A program made the position numbers and the translations under genes. Of a DNA stretch of 64,000 bases, positions 9,148 to 18,825 are shown in pieces. Positions within the stretch are counted from its first letter, which is position 1, and the number at the start of each line of letters is the position of its first letter. This DNA comes from an uncultured Bacteroidales bacterium (GTDB lineage Bacteria; Bacteroidota; Bacteroidia; Bacteroidales; P3): positions 39,796 through 103,795 of the forward strand of contig ONIP01000004.1 in the NCBI GenBank assembly GCA_900317955.1, in the 5' to 3' direction. The notes under the pieces are model-generated. The model saw only the letters and a program-made list of their open reading frames with translations, did no database searches and was not told where the DNA came from.

Positions 9148-9762
9148 ATGATTCGTGCCTATTGTTTTCTCTCTGCCGTACCCATGCGCCGCGAACCTTC
9201 CGACCGCGCCGAAATGGTAAACCAACTCCTTCTGGACGACACCTTTGTCATTCTCAATCAACAAGAAAAATGGTCCCTGATTCGATGCGACTGGGATAAT
9301 TATGAGGGTTGGGTCGACAACAAACAGTGGAAACCCTTCCCCGGCGGTGCCAATCTTTCCACTGGCCAGGAAGTCAGCCCAGCTACTGTGGCACAAAAGC
9401 AATATCTCAACGCCCCTTATCTCTGGGGTGGCCGCACCGTCATGGGCATAGACTGCTCCGGACTCACGCAAGTCTGTTTCCGTGCCTGTGGCATGCGTCT
9501 TCTCCGCGATGCTTCTCAACAAGCCACCCAAGGCTCTCCCGTCCCCAACCTACAAGAAGCCCGTCGAGATGACCTATGCTTCTTCTGCAACGAACAAGGG
9601 CGCATAATCCATGTTGGAATCTTTATGGGCAACCATCAGATAATCCATTCATCGGGACAAGTGCGCATCGACACCCTAACCCCCGAAGGCATTTTCAACA
9701 ACGACACTCAATCCTTCACACATCGCCTGCATTCCATCCGCCGTATCCTTCAGCTCTCTTAA
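9148..9762 (+). CDS. NlpC/P60 family cysteine peptidase with N-terminal SH3-like domain
   Basis: A predicted gamma-D-glutamyl-diamino-acid endopeptidase acting on peptidoglycan peptides. The catalytic triad region is visible: Cys103 in IDCSGLTQVCF, His155 in IIHVGIFMG and His167 in IIHSSG. Residues of about 8-60 resemble a bacterial SH3 domain (LLLDDTFVILNQQEKWSLI, then GWVDNKQW). The frame is open back to 9097, but that overlaps the upstream gene by 41 bases, so the ATG at 9148 is taken. No clear signal peptide is present; the N-terminus is only weakly hydrophobic. Cytoplasmic peptide recycling (YkfC-like) and export are both possible. Confidence 0.85.
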   Translation: MIRAYCFLSAVPMRREPSDRAEMVNQLLLDDTFVILNQQEKWSLIRCDWDNYEGWVDNKQWKPFPGGANLSTGQEVSPATVAQKQYLNAPYLWGGRTVMGIDCSGLTQVCFRACGMRLLRDASQQATQGSPVPNLQEARRDDLCFFCNEQGRIIHVGIFMGNHQIIHSSGQVRIDTLTPEGIFNNDTQSFTHRLHSIRRILQLS

Positions 9763-9779
9763 CCGTTCCTCGACAGAAC

Positions 9780-11552
9780 CTACACAAACAGCTCTGCAAT
9801 CATTGTTTTATAGAAGTTAGCAATATTCCTGCGCTTAATCTTTAAGGTAGGCGTCAGGAATTGGTTTTCAGTACTCCACACCTCCGAAACCAGTCGGAAC
9901 CTCTTCACCTGTTCGTGGTTGCCCAACTCGGCATTATATTTATCTATCACACGTTGGTAACGCTCCAGTACAGTCTTGTTGGTAATCATCTCTTCCCGGG
10001 TCTGGGCATTAACACCGTGACGCCCGCACCAGTCCTTCAACATATCAAAATCTGGTGCAATAATGGCTGCGGCAAACTTCTGACCCTCACCCACTACCAT
10101 CATGTCAAGTATAAAAGCAGACTCCTTGAATTTCTCTTCAATCACTTCGGGATTAACGAACTTGCCCATAGAGGTCTTGAACATATTCGTTGTGCGTCCC
10201 GTCAAGAACATATAGCCTCCACGATCCAAATACCCGGTGTCGCCGGTATGGAACCAACCGTCAGCATCTATTGCCTCTGCTGTCAACTCCGGTGCCTTAA
10301 AGTAGCCTTTCATCACATTACCTCCCCTGCACATAATCTCTTTGGTGTCAGGGTCAAAACACACCTCAATGCCTGGCAGCACAAACCCTACCGAACCTAC
10401 TTTGCGGCCTTCCTCGGCATAACTGTTTGTAACTGCCACCAACGGAGAGCATTCCGTCAAGCCGTAACCCTCGTAAAGGTCAAGCCCTACAGCACTGAAG
10501 AACCGGGTCAGCCTTGGCTGAATCGAGGCTCCGCCCGACACAAGCATGTGGAAATTATTGCCTAAAGCCTTGCGTATCTCTGAATAAACAAGCTTGTCGG
10601 CTATTGCGTGCTTGATTTTATATCCCAACTTGCGTTTTTTGTCGTTCAGTTCATAGCGGAATCCCAATTCCAGCGCCCAGTCAAACACCTTTTTCTTAAA
10701 TCCCACCAACTTCTCGCCTTTGCGAAACACCTTGTCATACATCTTTTCTATAAACCTCGGCACGGCAGCCATCATATACGGATTCACCTCCTGGGCATTC
10801 TCTGCCACCTTGGCGATACTTTCCGCATAGAACGTCTCCATGCACAGATACTGATACAAGTAGTTCATCATTCGCTCATAAATGTGACACAACGGCATCC
10901 AACTCAACGCCCGGGTCCAGGTCTTTCCAGGCGAATCTTTTATACCCAACACATTCAATAGTATCCCGCGGTGAGCAAGCATCACACCTTTGGGCGTCCC
11001 TGTCGAACCACTGGTATAAATCATTGTTGCAACGTCATCCGTGCTGATACTGTCTTTTATAGCCTGCAGTCCTTCAGGATCGCGGTGGCTCTCGCCAAGG
11101 GCATACAAATCGTCTATAGAAGGAACTCCTTCCAACGGCAAAATAGTATACACCTCCTCCAACGACGGAAGCTGACTACGTATACTACTAATTTTCTTAT
11201 ACAAGGTTTCGCCTTCAACTATCAGAAAACGAACTTCGGCATGGTTCAATATGTAAAGATACTCGCTTTCGCTGATTGTGGGGTAAATCGGCAGCAACAC
11301 CGCCCCCATCATCTGCACACCCATGTCTATATAATTCCATTCAGGGCGTCCTGTTGATATCAACCCTACATGCTCTCCGCGCTTAATCCCCTTTTGCATG
11401 AACGCATAGCTCAGCAGGTTCGACTTCTCAAAATATTCATCAATTGTGTGTTCTTCCCATACTCCATTCTTCTTGTTTGCAAACACCGGACGCTCCGGGC
11501 AAAGAGCCTTTCTGCGATCCATTAAATCAAATAGCCTTTCGGGTTCTTTCAT
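9780..11552 (-). CDS. AMP-binding long-chain fatty acid--CoA ligase
   Basis: An ANL-superfamily adenylate-forming ligase that activates fatty acids to acyl-CoA in two steps through an acyl-AMP. Motifs seen are the P-loop MIYTSGSTGTPKGVML near residue 175, YGLTECSPLV, GWFHTGDTGYLD and LTGRTTNMFKTSMGKFVNPE, which places it in the FACS/FadD15-like group common in Bacteroidota. From ATG 11552 (MKEPERLFDLMDRRK) the length is 590, normal for the family. The frame reaches 11609, but that would run through the -7 promoter element. It converges on the NlpC/P60 gene with an 17-base gap. Confidence 0.9.
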   Translation of the reverse strand: MKEPERLFDLMDRRKALCPERPVFANKKNGVWEEHTIDEYFEKSNLLSYAFMQKGIKRGEHVGLISTGRPEWNYIDMGVQMMGAVLLPIYPTISESEYLYILNHAEVRFLIVEGETLYKKISSIRSQLPSLEEVYTILPLEGVPSIDDLYALGESHRDPEGLQAIKDSISTDDVATMIYTSGSTGTPKGVMLAHRGILLNVLGIKDSPGKTWTRALSWMPLCHIYERMMNYLYQYLCMETFYAESIAKVAENAQEVNPYMMAAVPRFIEKMYDKVFRKGEKLVGFKKKVFDWALELGFRYELNDKKRKLGYKIKHAIADKLVYSEIRKALGNNFHMLVSGGASIQPRLTRFFSAVGLDLYEGYGLTECSPLVAVTNSYAEEGRKVGSVGFVLPGIEVCFDPDTKEIMCRGGNVMKGYFKAPELTAEAIDADGWFHTGDTGYLDRGGYMFLTGRTTNMFKTSMGKFVNPEVIEEKFKESAFILDMMVVGEGQKFAAAIIAPDFDMLKDWCGRHGVNAQTREEMITNKTVLERYQRVIDKYNAELGNHEQVKRFRLVSEVWSTENQFLTPTLKIKRRNIANFYKTMIAELFV

Positions 11553-11576
11553 AATAGTACATTTTAAAGTGACATG

Positions 11577-11607
11577 CAAAATTAGCAATCTCCTTCCTAT
11601 CCCCAAC
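11577..11607 (-). promoter_or_regulatory. Promoter of the acyl-CoA ligase gene (GTTG-N19-TAATTTTG)
   Basis: TAATTTTG (11577-11584, minus strand) matches the -7 consensus TAnnTTTG exactly, and GTTG lies exactly 19 bases upstream (11604-11607), one mismatch from TTTG. Confidence 0.6.
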
Positions 11608-11806
11608 AAAAATAAGTACCCATACTGTTAAAAGTGACAAAATGGGCTCAGATTGGTGCCCAATTAACTAAATTTAGGGATAAAACAACCCTTCCACCCT
11701 GTTTATCCCACATCATAAGTGACGAATTTGGGGCAAAAATCAGCATATCACCTCCCATTTAACCATTTTTTCAAAAAACATGACATTATTTTTACAAAAA
11801 AAATAG
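11608..11806. other. Non-coding divergent intergenic region
   Basis: This separates the promoters of the acyl-CoA ligase (minus) and holA (plus). It is AT-rich. I see no ORF with plausible start and composition, no strong hairpin and no repeat. Confidence 0.5.
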
Positions 11807-11814
11807 TATCTTTG
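11807..11814 (+). promoter_or_regulatory. Bacteroidota -7 box (TATCTTTG) for holA
   Basis: An exact TAnnTTTG match followed by GC, 26 bases before the holA ATG. The -33 region 19 bases upstream is not a clear TTTG. Confidence 0.5.
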
Positions 11815-11840
11815 CAGATTCTATTTTATATAAATACATT

Positions 11841-12848
11841 ATGCTCATATCTGACAAACAGCTTATCGACGACCTTAAAGCAGGCAAATACTTCCCCGTT
11901 TATCTGCTCACAGGCGAAGAAAACTATTATATTGACCTCACCTCCGATTTCTTTGAACATAACGTTGTTTCTCCCGACTTCAGCGATTTCGACGAGAATA
12001 TACTCTACGGGCGCGAAACCGACATGCACACTGTCATAAGCTACGCCAAACAGTTTCCCATGATGTCCCCTGTCAAGGTCGTCTTGGTCAAAGAGGCTCA
12101 AGAAATCCCCACTAAAGAGTGGGAACTTCTCGCCGACTATCTCCAAAATCCCCTTCCTCAAACTCTTCTCGTCTTTTGCTACCGCAACAAAAAACTCGAC
12201 AAACGCTCCAAAGCCTACAAAGCCATCAACGACAAAGGTTGCATCTGCGAACGTGCCAAACTCTACGACAATCAAGTTCCCGACTGGATTGGAACCTTCG
12301 TCAACCAGCACGGACACACCATCACCCAAAAAGGCTCCATCCTCATCGCCGAATACATAGGCAACAACCTCTCCAAAATTGCCAACGAACTCTCCAAAGT
12401 CTTCATCTCTCTCCAACCCGGCGATGTCATCAACGAAGACATCATCGAACAGAACATCGGCATCAGCAAAGAATACAACGTCTTTGAACTCCAAAGCGCC
12501 ATAGGCCGCCGCGATGTCCTCAAATGCAACCGCATTGTCAACCACTTCGCCGCCAACCCAAAAGACAACCCCATCCAGATGATTCTCCCCTCACTCTACA
12601 ACTATTTCATCAAAATCATGCTCTACCACCAAGTCCCAGACAAGTCGCAAGCCGCTTCCGCCCTCAAAGTCAACCCATTCTTCATCAAAGACTACGCCAC
12701 CGCAGCCAGTAACTATTCTCTTGGTAAATTAGCCAGTTGCATCGGTTACCTCCACGAGGCCGACCTCCGTTCCAAAGGCATCCGAAACTCCGGAACCGTC
12801 ACCGATGGCGAACTCCTCAAAGAACTAATCTTCAAAATCATCCATTAA
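11841..12848 (+). CDS. holA: DNA polymerase III subunit delta (HolA)
   Basis: The delta subunit opens the beta sliding clamp as part of the clamp-loader complex. The 335-residue protein has the family layout: N-terminal FPVYLLTGEENYYID, a degenerate AAA+ domain with MMSPVKVVLVKEAQEI, a lid domain around IAEYIGNNLSKIANELSK (about residue 172), and a C-terminal helical collar with EYNVFELQSAIGRRD and LRSKGIRNSG. As is normal for delta there is no functional Walker A. The motif ISKEYNVFEL is typical of Bacteroidota HolA. A TonB-dependent receptor gene follows 57 bases later. Confidence 0.9.
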   Translation: MLISDKQLIDDLKAGKYFPVYLLTGEENYYIDLTSDFFEHNVVSPDFSDFDENILYGRETDMHTVISYAKQFPMMSPVKVVLVKEAQEIPTKEWELLADYLQNPLPQTLLVFCYRNKKLDKRSKAYKAINDKGCICERAKLYDNQVPDWIGTFVNQHGHTITQKGSILIAEYIGNNLSKIANELSKVFISLQPGDVINEDIIEQNIGISKEYNVFELQSAIGRRDVLKCNRIVNHFAANPKDNPIQMILPSLYNYFIKIMLYHQVPDKSQAASALKVNPFFIKDYATAASNYSLGKLASCIGYLHEADLRSKGIRNSGTVTDGELLKELIFKIIH

Positions 12849-12905
12849 TCCCCCCATAAATATCCAACATCATCCATTCATCCCCTATTTTTTAATCCCA
12901 ACCTA

Positions 12906-15224
12906 ATGAAACGTTTCATCATTCTTTCCCTCCTTGCAGTTTGCCTCGCACCTCTCTCCGCCCAAACCATCAAAGGCACACTCACCGACAACGAAACCGG
13001 TGAAGCCATTCCCTTTGCCACCGTCTCCCTCGATGGCACCCGTCATGCCATCCCCTCCGACATCAACGGATTCTTCATCATCAACAAAATCCACGAAGGC
13101 ACCTATATCCTCAAAATCCACCTTACCGGCTACGAAGACTATTCCGATAGCATTACCGTTGCCAAAGGCCAAACCGTTGTCCGAAACATCTCCCTCAAAC
13201 CCACCTCCCAACTCCTCAGCACCGTCACAGTATCCGACAATCGAATTGAAGAACGCAAAATTCAGACCCAAGTATCTGTCGAAAAAATCACCGCCTCCCA
13301 AATCCAGCAAATGCCTTCCATCGGCGGCACCTCCGACCTCGCCCAATATCTCCAAGTCCTGCCTGGTGTCAACTCCACCGGCGACCAGGGCGGCCAACTC
13401 TACATCCGTGGTGGCTCAATGATTCAAAATCTATGCCTCCTCGACGGCATGACTGTCTACAACCCCTTCCACTCCATCGGCCTTTACTCCATTTTTGAAA
13501 CCGACATCATCCTTAACGCCGACATATACAGTGCCGGCTTCGGTGCCGAGTATGGCGGTCGTATCTCCTCCGTCATGGACATCACCACGCGCGATGGAAA
13601 CAAAAAACGTCACTCTGGCAAAATAGGCATCAACACTTTCGGTGCCAACCTCATCCTCGAAGGTCCACTCAAAAAAGAGAAAGCCAACAGCCCCTCAACT
13701 ATTACCTACCTCCTTACTGCCAAAAACTCCTTCCTCTCCAAATCCTCATCCATCTTCTACCCCTACATCTCAGGTGGTCTCCCCTTCGACTTCACCGATC
13801 TCTACGGCAAACTCACTATCAACTCTGGCTCCGGCAGCAAAATCAGCTTCTTCGGTTTCCGCTACGACGACAAAGTCATCGGCTACCAATCACTCTTTGA
13901 CTTCAGCTGGCTCAACTACGGCCTCGGCACCAATTTCATGCTGGTCTCCGGCTCCAGTTCCATTCTCGAAGGACATGTCGCCTATTCCAACTACCACATC
14001 ACTCAAAAAGACTCCGCCAACCTCAACAACTACAGTGGCATCTACAACTACAACATGGGACTCGACGTGACCAACTTCATCGGTAACAATCGCCTTCGCT
14101 ATGGTATCTCTTTCGAAGGATGCAGAACCGAATACGAATACACAAATCCTTACAACATCTCCAACTCCGATCCACCCATATTTACAAGCAACCTTTCTGC
14201 CTACGCCACCTACAAAATTGCCACTGGCAAATGGCTTATCAACCCCGGTCTCCGCTTCATCTTATACAACTCAATCTCTACAACTTGCCTTGAGCCCCGT
14301 ATCTCTGCCAAATACAACGCTACCGACCGTTTCCGTCTCAAAATGGCAGGCGGCCTCTACAGCCAGATTCTCCTTGACGTCCGCCCCGACAAAGACATTG
14401 TCAACCTCTTCTCCGGCTTCCTAATCGGCGACAACAATATCAACAAACCCAAAACATTCATTAACAACGAAGTTAACAGCTGCATCCAACGCGCTCAACA
14501 TCTCATTTTCGGCGCTGAATACGACTTCTCCAACCATCTCACCGCCAATGCCGAACTCTATTTGAAAAACTTTAGCCAACTCCTCAACTCCAACCGCAAC
14601 AAGATGTACGACCGCAGCGACAATGCATACACTACCGGAGGCATCTACGAAAAACCTGAATACCTCCTCACCGACTTCATCTTCGAAAAAGGCATCGCTT
14701 ATGGTCTCGACCTCAGTTTCTGCTACGACATTGATTGGCTTTACATCTGGGCCACCTATTCCCTTGGATGGGTACACCGCACCGATGATATCCAAACCTA
14801 CTCCCCGCACTACGATCGCCGCCACACCATCAACCTCCTCTCCACCGTCCGTCTTGGCGAAAAACACCAGTGGGAAATCAGCGGTCGCTGGGGCTTCGGA
14901 AGCGGATTCCCCTACACACAAACTCAGGGCATGTTTGAAAACATCACCTTCGGCCAAGGCATCACCACCGACTACACCCTCGTCAATGGCGAATATGGGG
15001 TCGTTTATGCCGAGCTCTATGGCGGTCGATTGCCCAGCTACCACAGATTCGACATTAGCGTTAAACGTAAATTCTCTATTGGCAAACGCTCCATTCTTGA
15101 ACTCAACGCCAGCGTCACCAACGTATACAACAGAAACAACATCTTCTATTTCGACCGTCTCACTTTCCAGCGGGTCGACCAACTTCCCATCCTCTGGTCA
15201 TTCGGCCTCAACTTCAATTTCTGA
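12906..15224 (+). CDS. TonB-dependent receptor with carboxypeptidase-regulatory-like N-domain
   Basis: An outer-membrane receptor or transporter energised by TonB. The 772-residue protein has a signal peptide (residues 1 to about 19, ending LSA-Q), then a CarboxypepD_reg-like beta-sandwich (GEAIPFATVSLDGTRHAI to about residue 95, a Bacteroidota hallmark). A plug domain follows at about residues 115-230 (QYLQVLPGVNSTGDQGGQLY, IRGG, DGMTVYNP, FGAEYGGRISSVMDI), then a beta-barrel to the end, with a terminal aromatic strand WSFGLNFNF. No SusD partner is adjacent, so the ligand is unknown; it is not a typical SusCD pair. A TonB-family protein is encoded at 43.0-43.7 kb. Confidence 0.88.
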   Translation: MKRFIILSLLAVCLAPLSAQTIKGTLTDNETGEAIPFATVSLDGTRHAIPSDINGFFIINKIHEGTYILKIHLTGYEDYSDSITVAKGQTVVRNISLKPTSQLLSTVTVSDNRIEERKIQTQVSVEKITASQIQQMPSIGGTSDLAQYLQVLPGVNSTGDQGGQLYIRGGSMIQNLCLLDGMTVYNPFHSIGLYSIFETDIILNADIYSAGFGAEYGGRISSVMDITTRDGNKKRHSGKIGINTFGANLILEGPLKKEKANSPSTITYLLTAKNSFLSKSSSIFYPYISGGLPFDFTDLYGKLTINSGSGSKISFFGFRYDDKVIGYQSLFDFSWLNYGLGTNFMLVSGSSSILEGHVAYSNYHITQKDSANLNNYSGIYNYNMGLDVTNFIGNNRLRYGISFEGCRTEYEYTNPYNISNSDPPIFTSNLSAYATYKIATGKWLINPGLRFILYNSISTTCLEPRISAKYNATDRFRLKMAGGLYSQILLDVRPDKDIVNLFSGFLIGDNNINKPKTFINNEVNSCIQRAQHLIFGAEYDFSNHLTANAELYLKNFSQLLNSNRNKMYDRSDNAYTTGGIYEKPEYLLTDFIFEKGIAYGLDLSFCYDIDWLYIWATYSLGWVHRTDDIQTYSPHYDRRHTINLLSTVRLGEKHQWEISGRWGFGSGFPYTQTQGMFENITFGQGITTDYTLVNGEYGVVYAELYGGRLPSYHRFDISVKRKFSIGKRSILELNASVTNVYNRNNIFYFDRLTFQRVDQLPILWSFGLNFNF

Positions 15225-15269
15225 CACCGCACACCCTCTCTTCCTTCAACAATTCGGCCAAGGCTCGCT

Positions 15270-15950
15270 CTATCCTATCCTTGTCCAGTCAATGGGTTCC
15301 TTCCCCTGCTGCTGCAAAATAGCATTACATTGCGAAAAATGACGGCATCCAAAGAACCCCCTGTACGCCGACAACGGCGATGGATGGGGTGCCGTAAGCA
15401 CATAATGACGGCTGCGGTCAATGTACTGTGCCTTGCTGATGGCGAAACTCCCCCACAACATAAATACAATGCCCGTGCGTTGCTGTGCCAACGCCTGTAT
15501 TGCGGCATCGGTAAACAGTTCCCAGCCTCTATGCTGATGCGACCCTGCTTGGTGTGCCCTTACCGTCAACGTAGCGTTCAACAGCAGCACTCCTTGTTCT
15601 GCCCAACCGGTTAGATTGCCGCTGGTCAGTGGAATCTGAGTACCAAGGTCGCTGTTAATTTCCTTGATGATATTCACCAATGAGGGCGGCACGGCAATAC
15701 CCTCCGGAACCGAGAAACACAGCCCGTGTGCCTGACCAGGCTCATGATAGGGATCCTGCCCTAATATCACCACCTTCACCTTGTCAAAAGGTGTGTGGTC
15801 AAAAGCAGCAAAAATGTCGCCCCCTTTTGGGTAGCATACATATTGTTGCCGTTCGGCAACCAGAAAGTCCTTCAACTGCGCAAAATAGGGTGCCTCAAAC
15901 TGAGGTCTAAGCACCTCGAGCCACGAGGGTTCTATCTTAGGATTAATCAT
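15270..15950 (-). CDS. ung: Uracil-DNA glycosylase (family 1)
   Basis: Removes uracil from DNA to start base-excision repair. All family 1 motifs can be read: the water-activating loop VILGQDPYHEPGQAHG with catalytic Asp66, LLLNATLTVRAHQAGSH, and the DNA-intercalating loop HPSPLSAYRGFFGC with its catalytic His near residue 188. The 226-residue length is normal. The ATG overlaps the stop of the upstream MBL-fold gene (ATGA), so translation is probably coupled in a lysS-MBL-ung transcript. It converges on the TonB-dependent receptor gene. Confidence 0.97.
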   Translation of the reverse strand: MINPKIEPSWLEVLRPQFEAPYFAQLKDFLVAERQQYVCYPKGGDIFAAFDHTPFDKVKVVILGQDPYHEPGQAHGLCFSVPEGIAVPPSLVNIIKEINSDLGTQIPLTSGNLTGWAEQGVLLLNATLTVRAHQAGSHQHRGWELFTDAAIQALAQQRTGIVFMLWGSFAISKAQYIDRSRHYVLTAPHPSPLSAYRGFFGCRHFSQCNAILQQQGKEPIDWTRIG

Positions 15951-16588
15951 ATCAAAAAACCGTTATAACGCCGTTCCTCGCCTATTGTGCTTATATCGCC
16001 ATGTCCTGGCAACACTTCATAGTCGTCGGGCAATGTCAGCAAACGGGTACGGATTTTCTCAATCAGCAGGTTATAGTCGCCTCCAGGCAAATCTGTCCTG
16101 CCTATACTGCCGCGGAACAATGCATCGCCGGTCAGCACCACTTCAGCACTCGGCACAACGTATGCCATACTCCCGGGGCAATGTCCCGGCACACAGTGGC
16201 ATATTATCGTCTCTTTGCCCACTTCCAACTCATCGTCTTCTCCCACCTCATTCACAGGCAAGCCCTCCATACTCTCCACCATAAAACCCATCACGGCCCC
16301 ATAAGCCTCGGCTTGACGCAGCAATTTCTTCCCGTCGGCATGCATTGTCACCGGCAAACCGTAACGTTCACACATCTGCGGCAATCCCGCTATATGGTCC
16401 ACATGGGCATGTGTCAACAAGATATACTTAGGCCTCAGTCCCTTTTCATCGATATACTGCGTCACCTGAGCCTCCTCGTACGTCGTCTCGGCACATGGGT
16501 CAACTATAACACACTGCTTCGACTCCTCATCCCAGAGCACATAGCAGTTTGTCTCAAAGTGGTTCAGTGCAAACTGTTTTATCTTCAT
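15947..16588 (-). CDS. MBL-fold metallo-hydrolase (glyoxalase II-like)
   Basis: A metallo-beta-lactamase-fold hydrolase with two-metal ligands visible: LTHAHVDHIAG (HxHxDH), a later His in CHCVPGHCPGS, Asp in LTGDALFRGSIGRTD, and the terminal His in VLPGHGDIS. The 213-residue size and the FRGSIGRTDLPGGD motif match the YcbL/glyoxalase II-like subgroup. The physiological substrate is not defined by sequence and may be a thioester such as S-lactoylglutathione or another one. It sits 20 bases after lysS and overlaps ung by 4 bases. Confidence 0.88.
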   Translation of the reverse strand: MKIKQFALNHFETNCYVLWDEESKQCVIVDPCAETTYEEAQVTQYIDEKGLRPKYILLTHAHVDHIAGLPQMCERYGLPVTMHADGKKLLRQAEAYGAVMGFMVESMEGLPVNEVGEDDELEVGKETIICHCVPGHCPGSMAYVVPSAEVVLTGDALFRGSIGRTDLPGGDYNLLIEKIRTRLLTLPDDYEVLPGHGDISTIGEERRYNGFLI

Positions 16589-16608
16589 AAAGCAACCCTT
16601 TGTGCCGG

Positions 16609-18327
16609 TTAACCCGCTATCCAGCCCTCTACGGCTTCTTTCTGCACTGGGGGAATGTCTAACTTGTTCTTTTTGCGCAGACCGTTTAAGTCGTTATACA
16701 GCTTGTTGGGATTAGCCTCTTTGAGCTGTGCCAATGTGTTGACACCTGCTTTGCGCAGCATGGGAACCCACTCGGCTGCCACGCCGTGCTCCACAAACTC
16801 CTCGTCTGTTGTCACTGCGGCCTTCTTCTCCGGCTTCATCTGCGGGAATAGCAACACATCCTGTATGCTCTGCTCGCCCGTCATCATCATCACCAGACGG
16901 TCGATACCGATACCCATGCCCGATGTTGGAGGCATACCGAACTCCAAAGCGCGGACAAAATCCATGTCGATAAACATCGCCTCGTCGTCGCCCTTCTCGC
17001 TCAGGCGCAGCTGCTCCTGGAAACGACCTAACTGGTCTATCGGGTCGTTCAACTCGCTATAGGCATTAGCCAACTCTTTGCCGTTGACAAACAACTCAAA
17101 ACGTTCCGTCAGGTTCGGGTTGTCGCGGTGGCGCTTGCACAGCGGCGACATCTCAATGGGATAATCTGTCACAAACGTTGGCTGTATCAACGTGTGCTCG
17201 CACTTCTCGCCGAAAATGGCGTCTATCAGCTTGCCTTTGCCCATCGTCTCGTCGGTCTCAATACCAAGAGCCTTGCAGGTATCGCGCAATTGCTGCTCGT
17301 CCATATCGGCCACATCATAGCCCGTCTGTTCTTTTATCAACTCGCACATCGGGGCCTTACGGAATGGCGGTTTGAAATCAATCTCGTTGCCCCACACCTG
17401 CACCTTGGTCGTGCCATGCAGGGTCATCGCTATTCTTTCCAGCATCGTCTCTACAAACTTCATCATCCAGTTATAGTCCTTGTAGGCCACATAAATCTCC
17501 ATACAGGTGAACTCTGGATTATGGGTACGGTCCATACCCTCGTTGCGGAAATTGCGACTAAACTCATACACACCCGCATATCCACCCACAATAAGACGTT
17601 TTAGATACAATTCATTGGCAATTCTCAGATACAAGTCTATATCCAGCGCGTTGTGGTGTGTAATGAAAGGCCGTGCAGCAGCACCGCCAGGTATTACCTG
17701 CAACACCGGTGTGTCAACCTCCAAATACCCCTGCTCGTTGAAATAATCGCGCATCGTATTCACTATCTTCGCCCGCTTCACGAACGTCTCACGCACATGA
17801 GGGTTCACAATCAAATCCACATAACGCATACGGTAACGCTGCTCAGGGTCGCTGAAAGCGTCGTACACTACACCGTCTTTCTCCTTCACTATAGGTAACG
17901 GGCGCAAACTCTTGCTCAACACCGTCAAACTCTTCACATGAACCGAAATCTCACCCATCTGCGTCACAAAAACATAGCCGGTCACACCGATAATGTCGCC
18001 AATATCCAGCAACCGTTTAAAGACAGTATTATACATTGTCTTGTCCTCGCCCGGGCATATCTCGTCGCGCTTCACATACAACTGTATTCTTCCGTATGAA
18101 TCCTGCAACTCCACAAACGATGCCGCACCCATGATACGGCGGCTCATGATACGTCCCGCTATGCTTATATCTTGAAACAACGTATTATCTTGCGGAAACT
18201 TTTCCAATATCTCGCTCGACTTTACATTTACTTCATACAAGGCTGCGGGATAAGGGTTAATACCAAGTTTCTTCAATTCGTTCAACGAATTTCTGCGTAT
18301 TTGTTCTTGTTCGGTCAATTCGGCCAT
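16609..18327 (-). CDS. lysS: Lysine--tRNA ligase (class II)
   Basis: Charges tRNA-Lys. The 572-residue protein has the N-terminal OB-fold anticodon-binding domain ([20 protein letters not shown] near residue 55), class II motif 2 ([20 protein letters not shown]) and motif 3 ([16 protein letters not shown]). The C-terminus extends about 70 residues past the catalytic core (after QDVLLFPQM), with a helical segment [20 protein letters not shown] resembling a helix-hairpin-helix. This extension is common in Bacteroidales LysS. It is the first gene of a probable lysS-MBL-ung operon. Confidence 0.97.
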   Translation of the reverse strand: MAELTEQEQIRRNSLNELKKLGINPYPAALYEVNVKSSEILEKFPQDNTLFQDISIAGRIMSRRIMGAASFVELQDSYGRIQLYVKRDEICPGEDKTMYNTVFKRLLDIGDIIGVTGYVFVTQMGEISVHVKSLTVLSKSLRPLPIVKEKDGVVYDAFSDPEQRYRMRYVDLIVNPHVRETFVKRAKIVNTMRDYFNEQGYLEVDTPVLQVIPGGAAARPFITHHNALDIDLYLRIANELYLKRLIVGGYAGVYEFSRNFRNEGMDRTHNPEFTCMEIYVAYKDYNWMMKFVETMLERIAMTLHGTTKVQVWGNEIDFKPPFRKAPMCELIKEQTGYDVADMDEQQLRDTCKALGIETDETMGKGKLIDAIFGEKCEHTLIQPTFVTDYPIEMSPLCKRHRDNPNLTERFELFVNGKELANAYSELNDPIDQLGRFQEQLRLSEKGDDEAMFIDMDFVRALEFGMPPTSGMGIGIDRLVMMMTGEQSIQDVLLFPQMKPEKKAAVTTDEEFVEHGVAAEWVPMLRKAGVNTLAQLKEANPNKLYNDLNGLRKKNKLDIPPVQKEAVEGWIAG

Positions 18328-18385
18328 GTCGCAATATCTTATTTATAAACAACTTATATCTTCCTGCATTAATCAATGCAATTTA

Positions 18386-18393
18386 CAAATATA
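18386..18393 (-). promoter_or_regulatory. Bacteroidota -7 box (TATATTTG) for lysS
   Basis: An exact TAnnTTTG match on the minus strand about 58 bases before the lysS ATG. TCTG lies at the expected -33 distance of 19 bases, a partial match only. Confidence 0.5.
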
Positions 18394-18600
18394 CAAAAAA
18401 AATATCAATCCTCAGAAATAGACTTGCACAAACCTTTCCATTCCTTTACAAATTATAGTATATCACCCTCTTGTCCTTCCCCCGCAGACCAAGTCGCCAC
18501 CTTCGCAAATCGCCCTTTCCTCATTACAACATTTTCCACCCTCTTCTCATGAATCTCAACGAAAACCAACTTCACCCCTATCATGGGGACAACTATAAAT
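18394..18600. other. Non-coding region between lysS and tRNA-Gln
   Basis: About 200 bases between the lysS promoter and the tRNA terminator. It is pyrimidine-rich on the plus strand. No credible ORF, RNA structure or repeat was seen. Confidence 0.5.
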
Positions 18601-18637
18601 AAAAAAAGTCCCGCACAAACCTCTTGTGCGGGACTTT
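18601..18637 (-). terminator. Rho-independent terminator of tRNA-Gln
   Basis: Perfect 14-base arms (18605-18618 and 18624-18637) around a 5-base loop. On the minus strand the stem runs into a T-run (the A-tract 18601-18607 on the plus strand). It begins 3 bases after the tRNA 3' end. Confidence 0.88.
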
Positions 18638-18640
18638 CTG

Positions 18641-18711
18641 TTGTCCAACCAGGACTCGAACCTGGACTGACAGAACCAAAATCTGGAGTGCTGCCATTAC
18701 ACCATTGGACA
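18641..18711 (-). tRNA. tRNA-Gln (anticodon TTG)
   Basis: The minus strand folds as a 71-base tRNA. The acceptor TGTCCAA pairs with TTGGACA, with discriminator A at 18641. The D-arm contains GGTGTAATGGCAGC, the anticodon loop TTTTGGT gives anticodon TTG (reads CAA/CAG), and the T-arm CCAGG-TTCGAGT-CCTGG is perfect. CCA is not encoded. The top pair of the anticodon stem is a C-T mismatch. It has its own promoter and terminator. Confidence 0.95.
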
Positions 18712-18789
18712 TCCTTGCATTTATCTAATCACACAGAAACAAAAACTTACATCACAATTCTGTCGTTTCTATCTCTTGTTTTGAGGTTG

Positions 18790-18820
18790 CAAAGATACAA
18801 ATAATTTTTGACATAGCAAA
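18790..18820 (-). promoter_or_regulatory. Promoter of tRNA-Gln (TTTG-N19-TATCTTTG)
   Basis: A perfect match to the Bacteroidota sigma-ABfr consensus on the minus strand: TTTG at 18817-18820, 19 bases, and TATCTTTG at 18790-18797. It lies about 79 bases before the mature tRNA 5' end. Confidence 0.8.
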
Positions 18821-18825
18821 TTTTT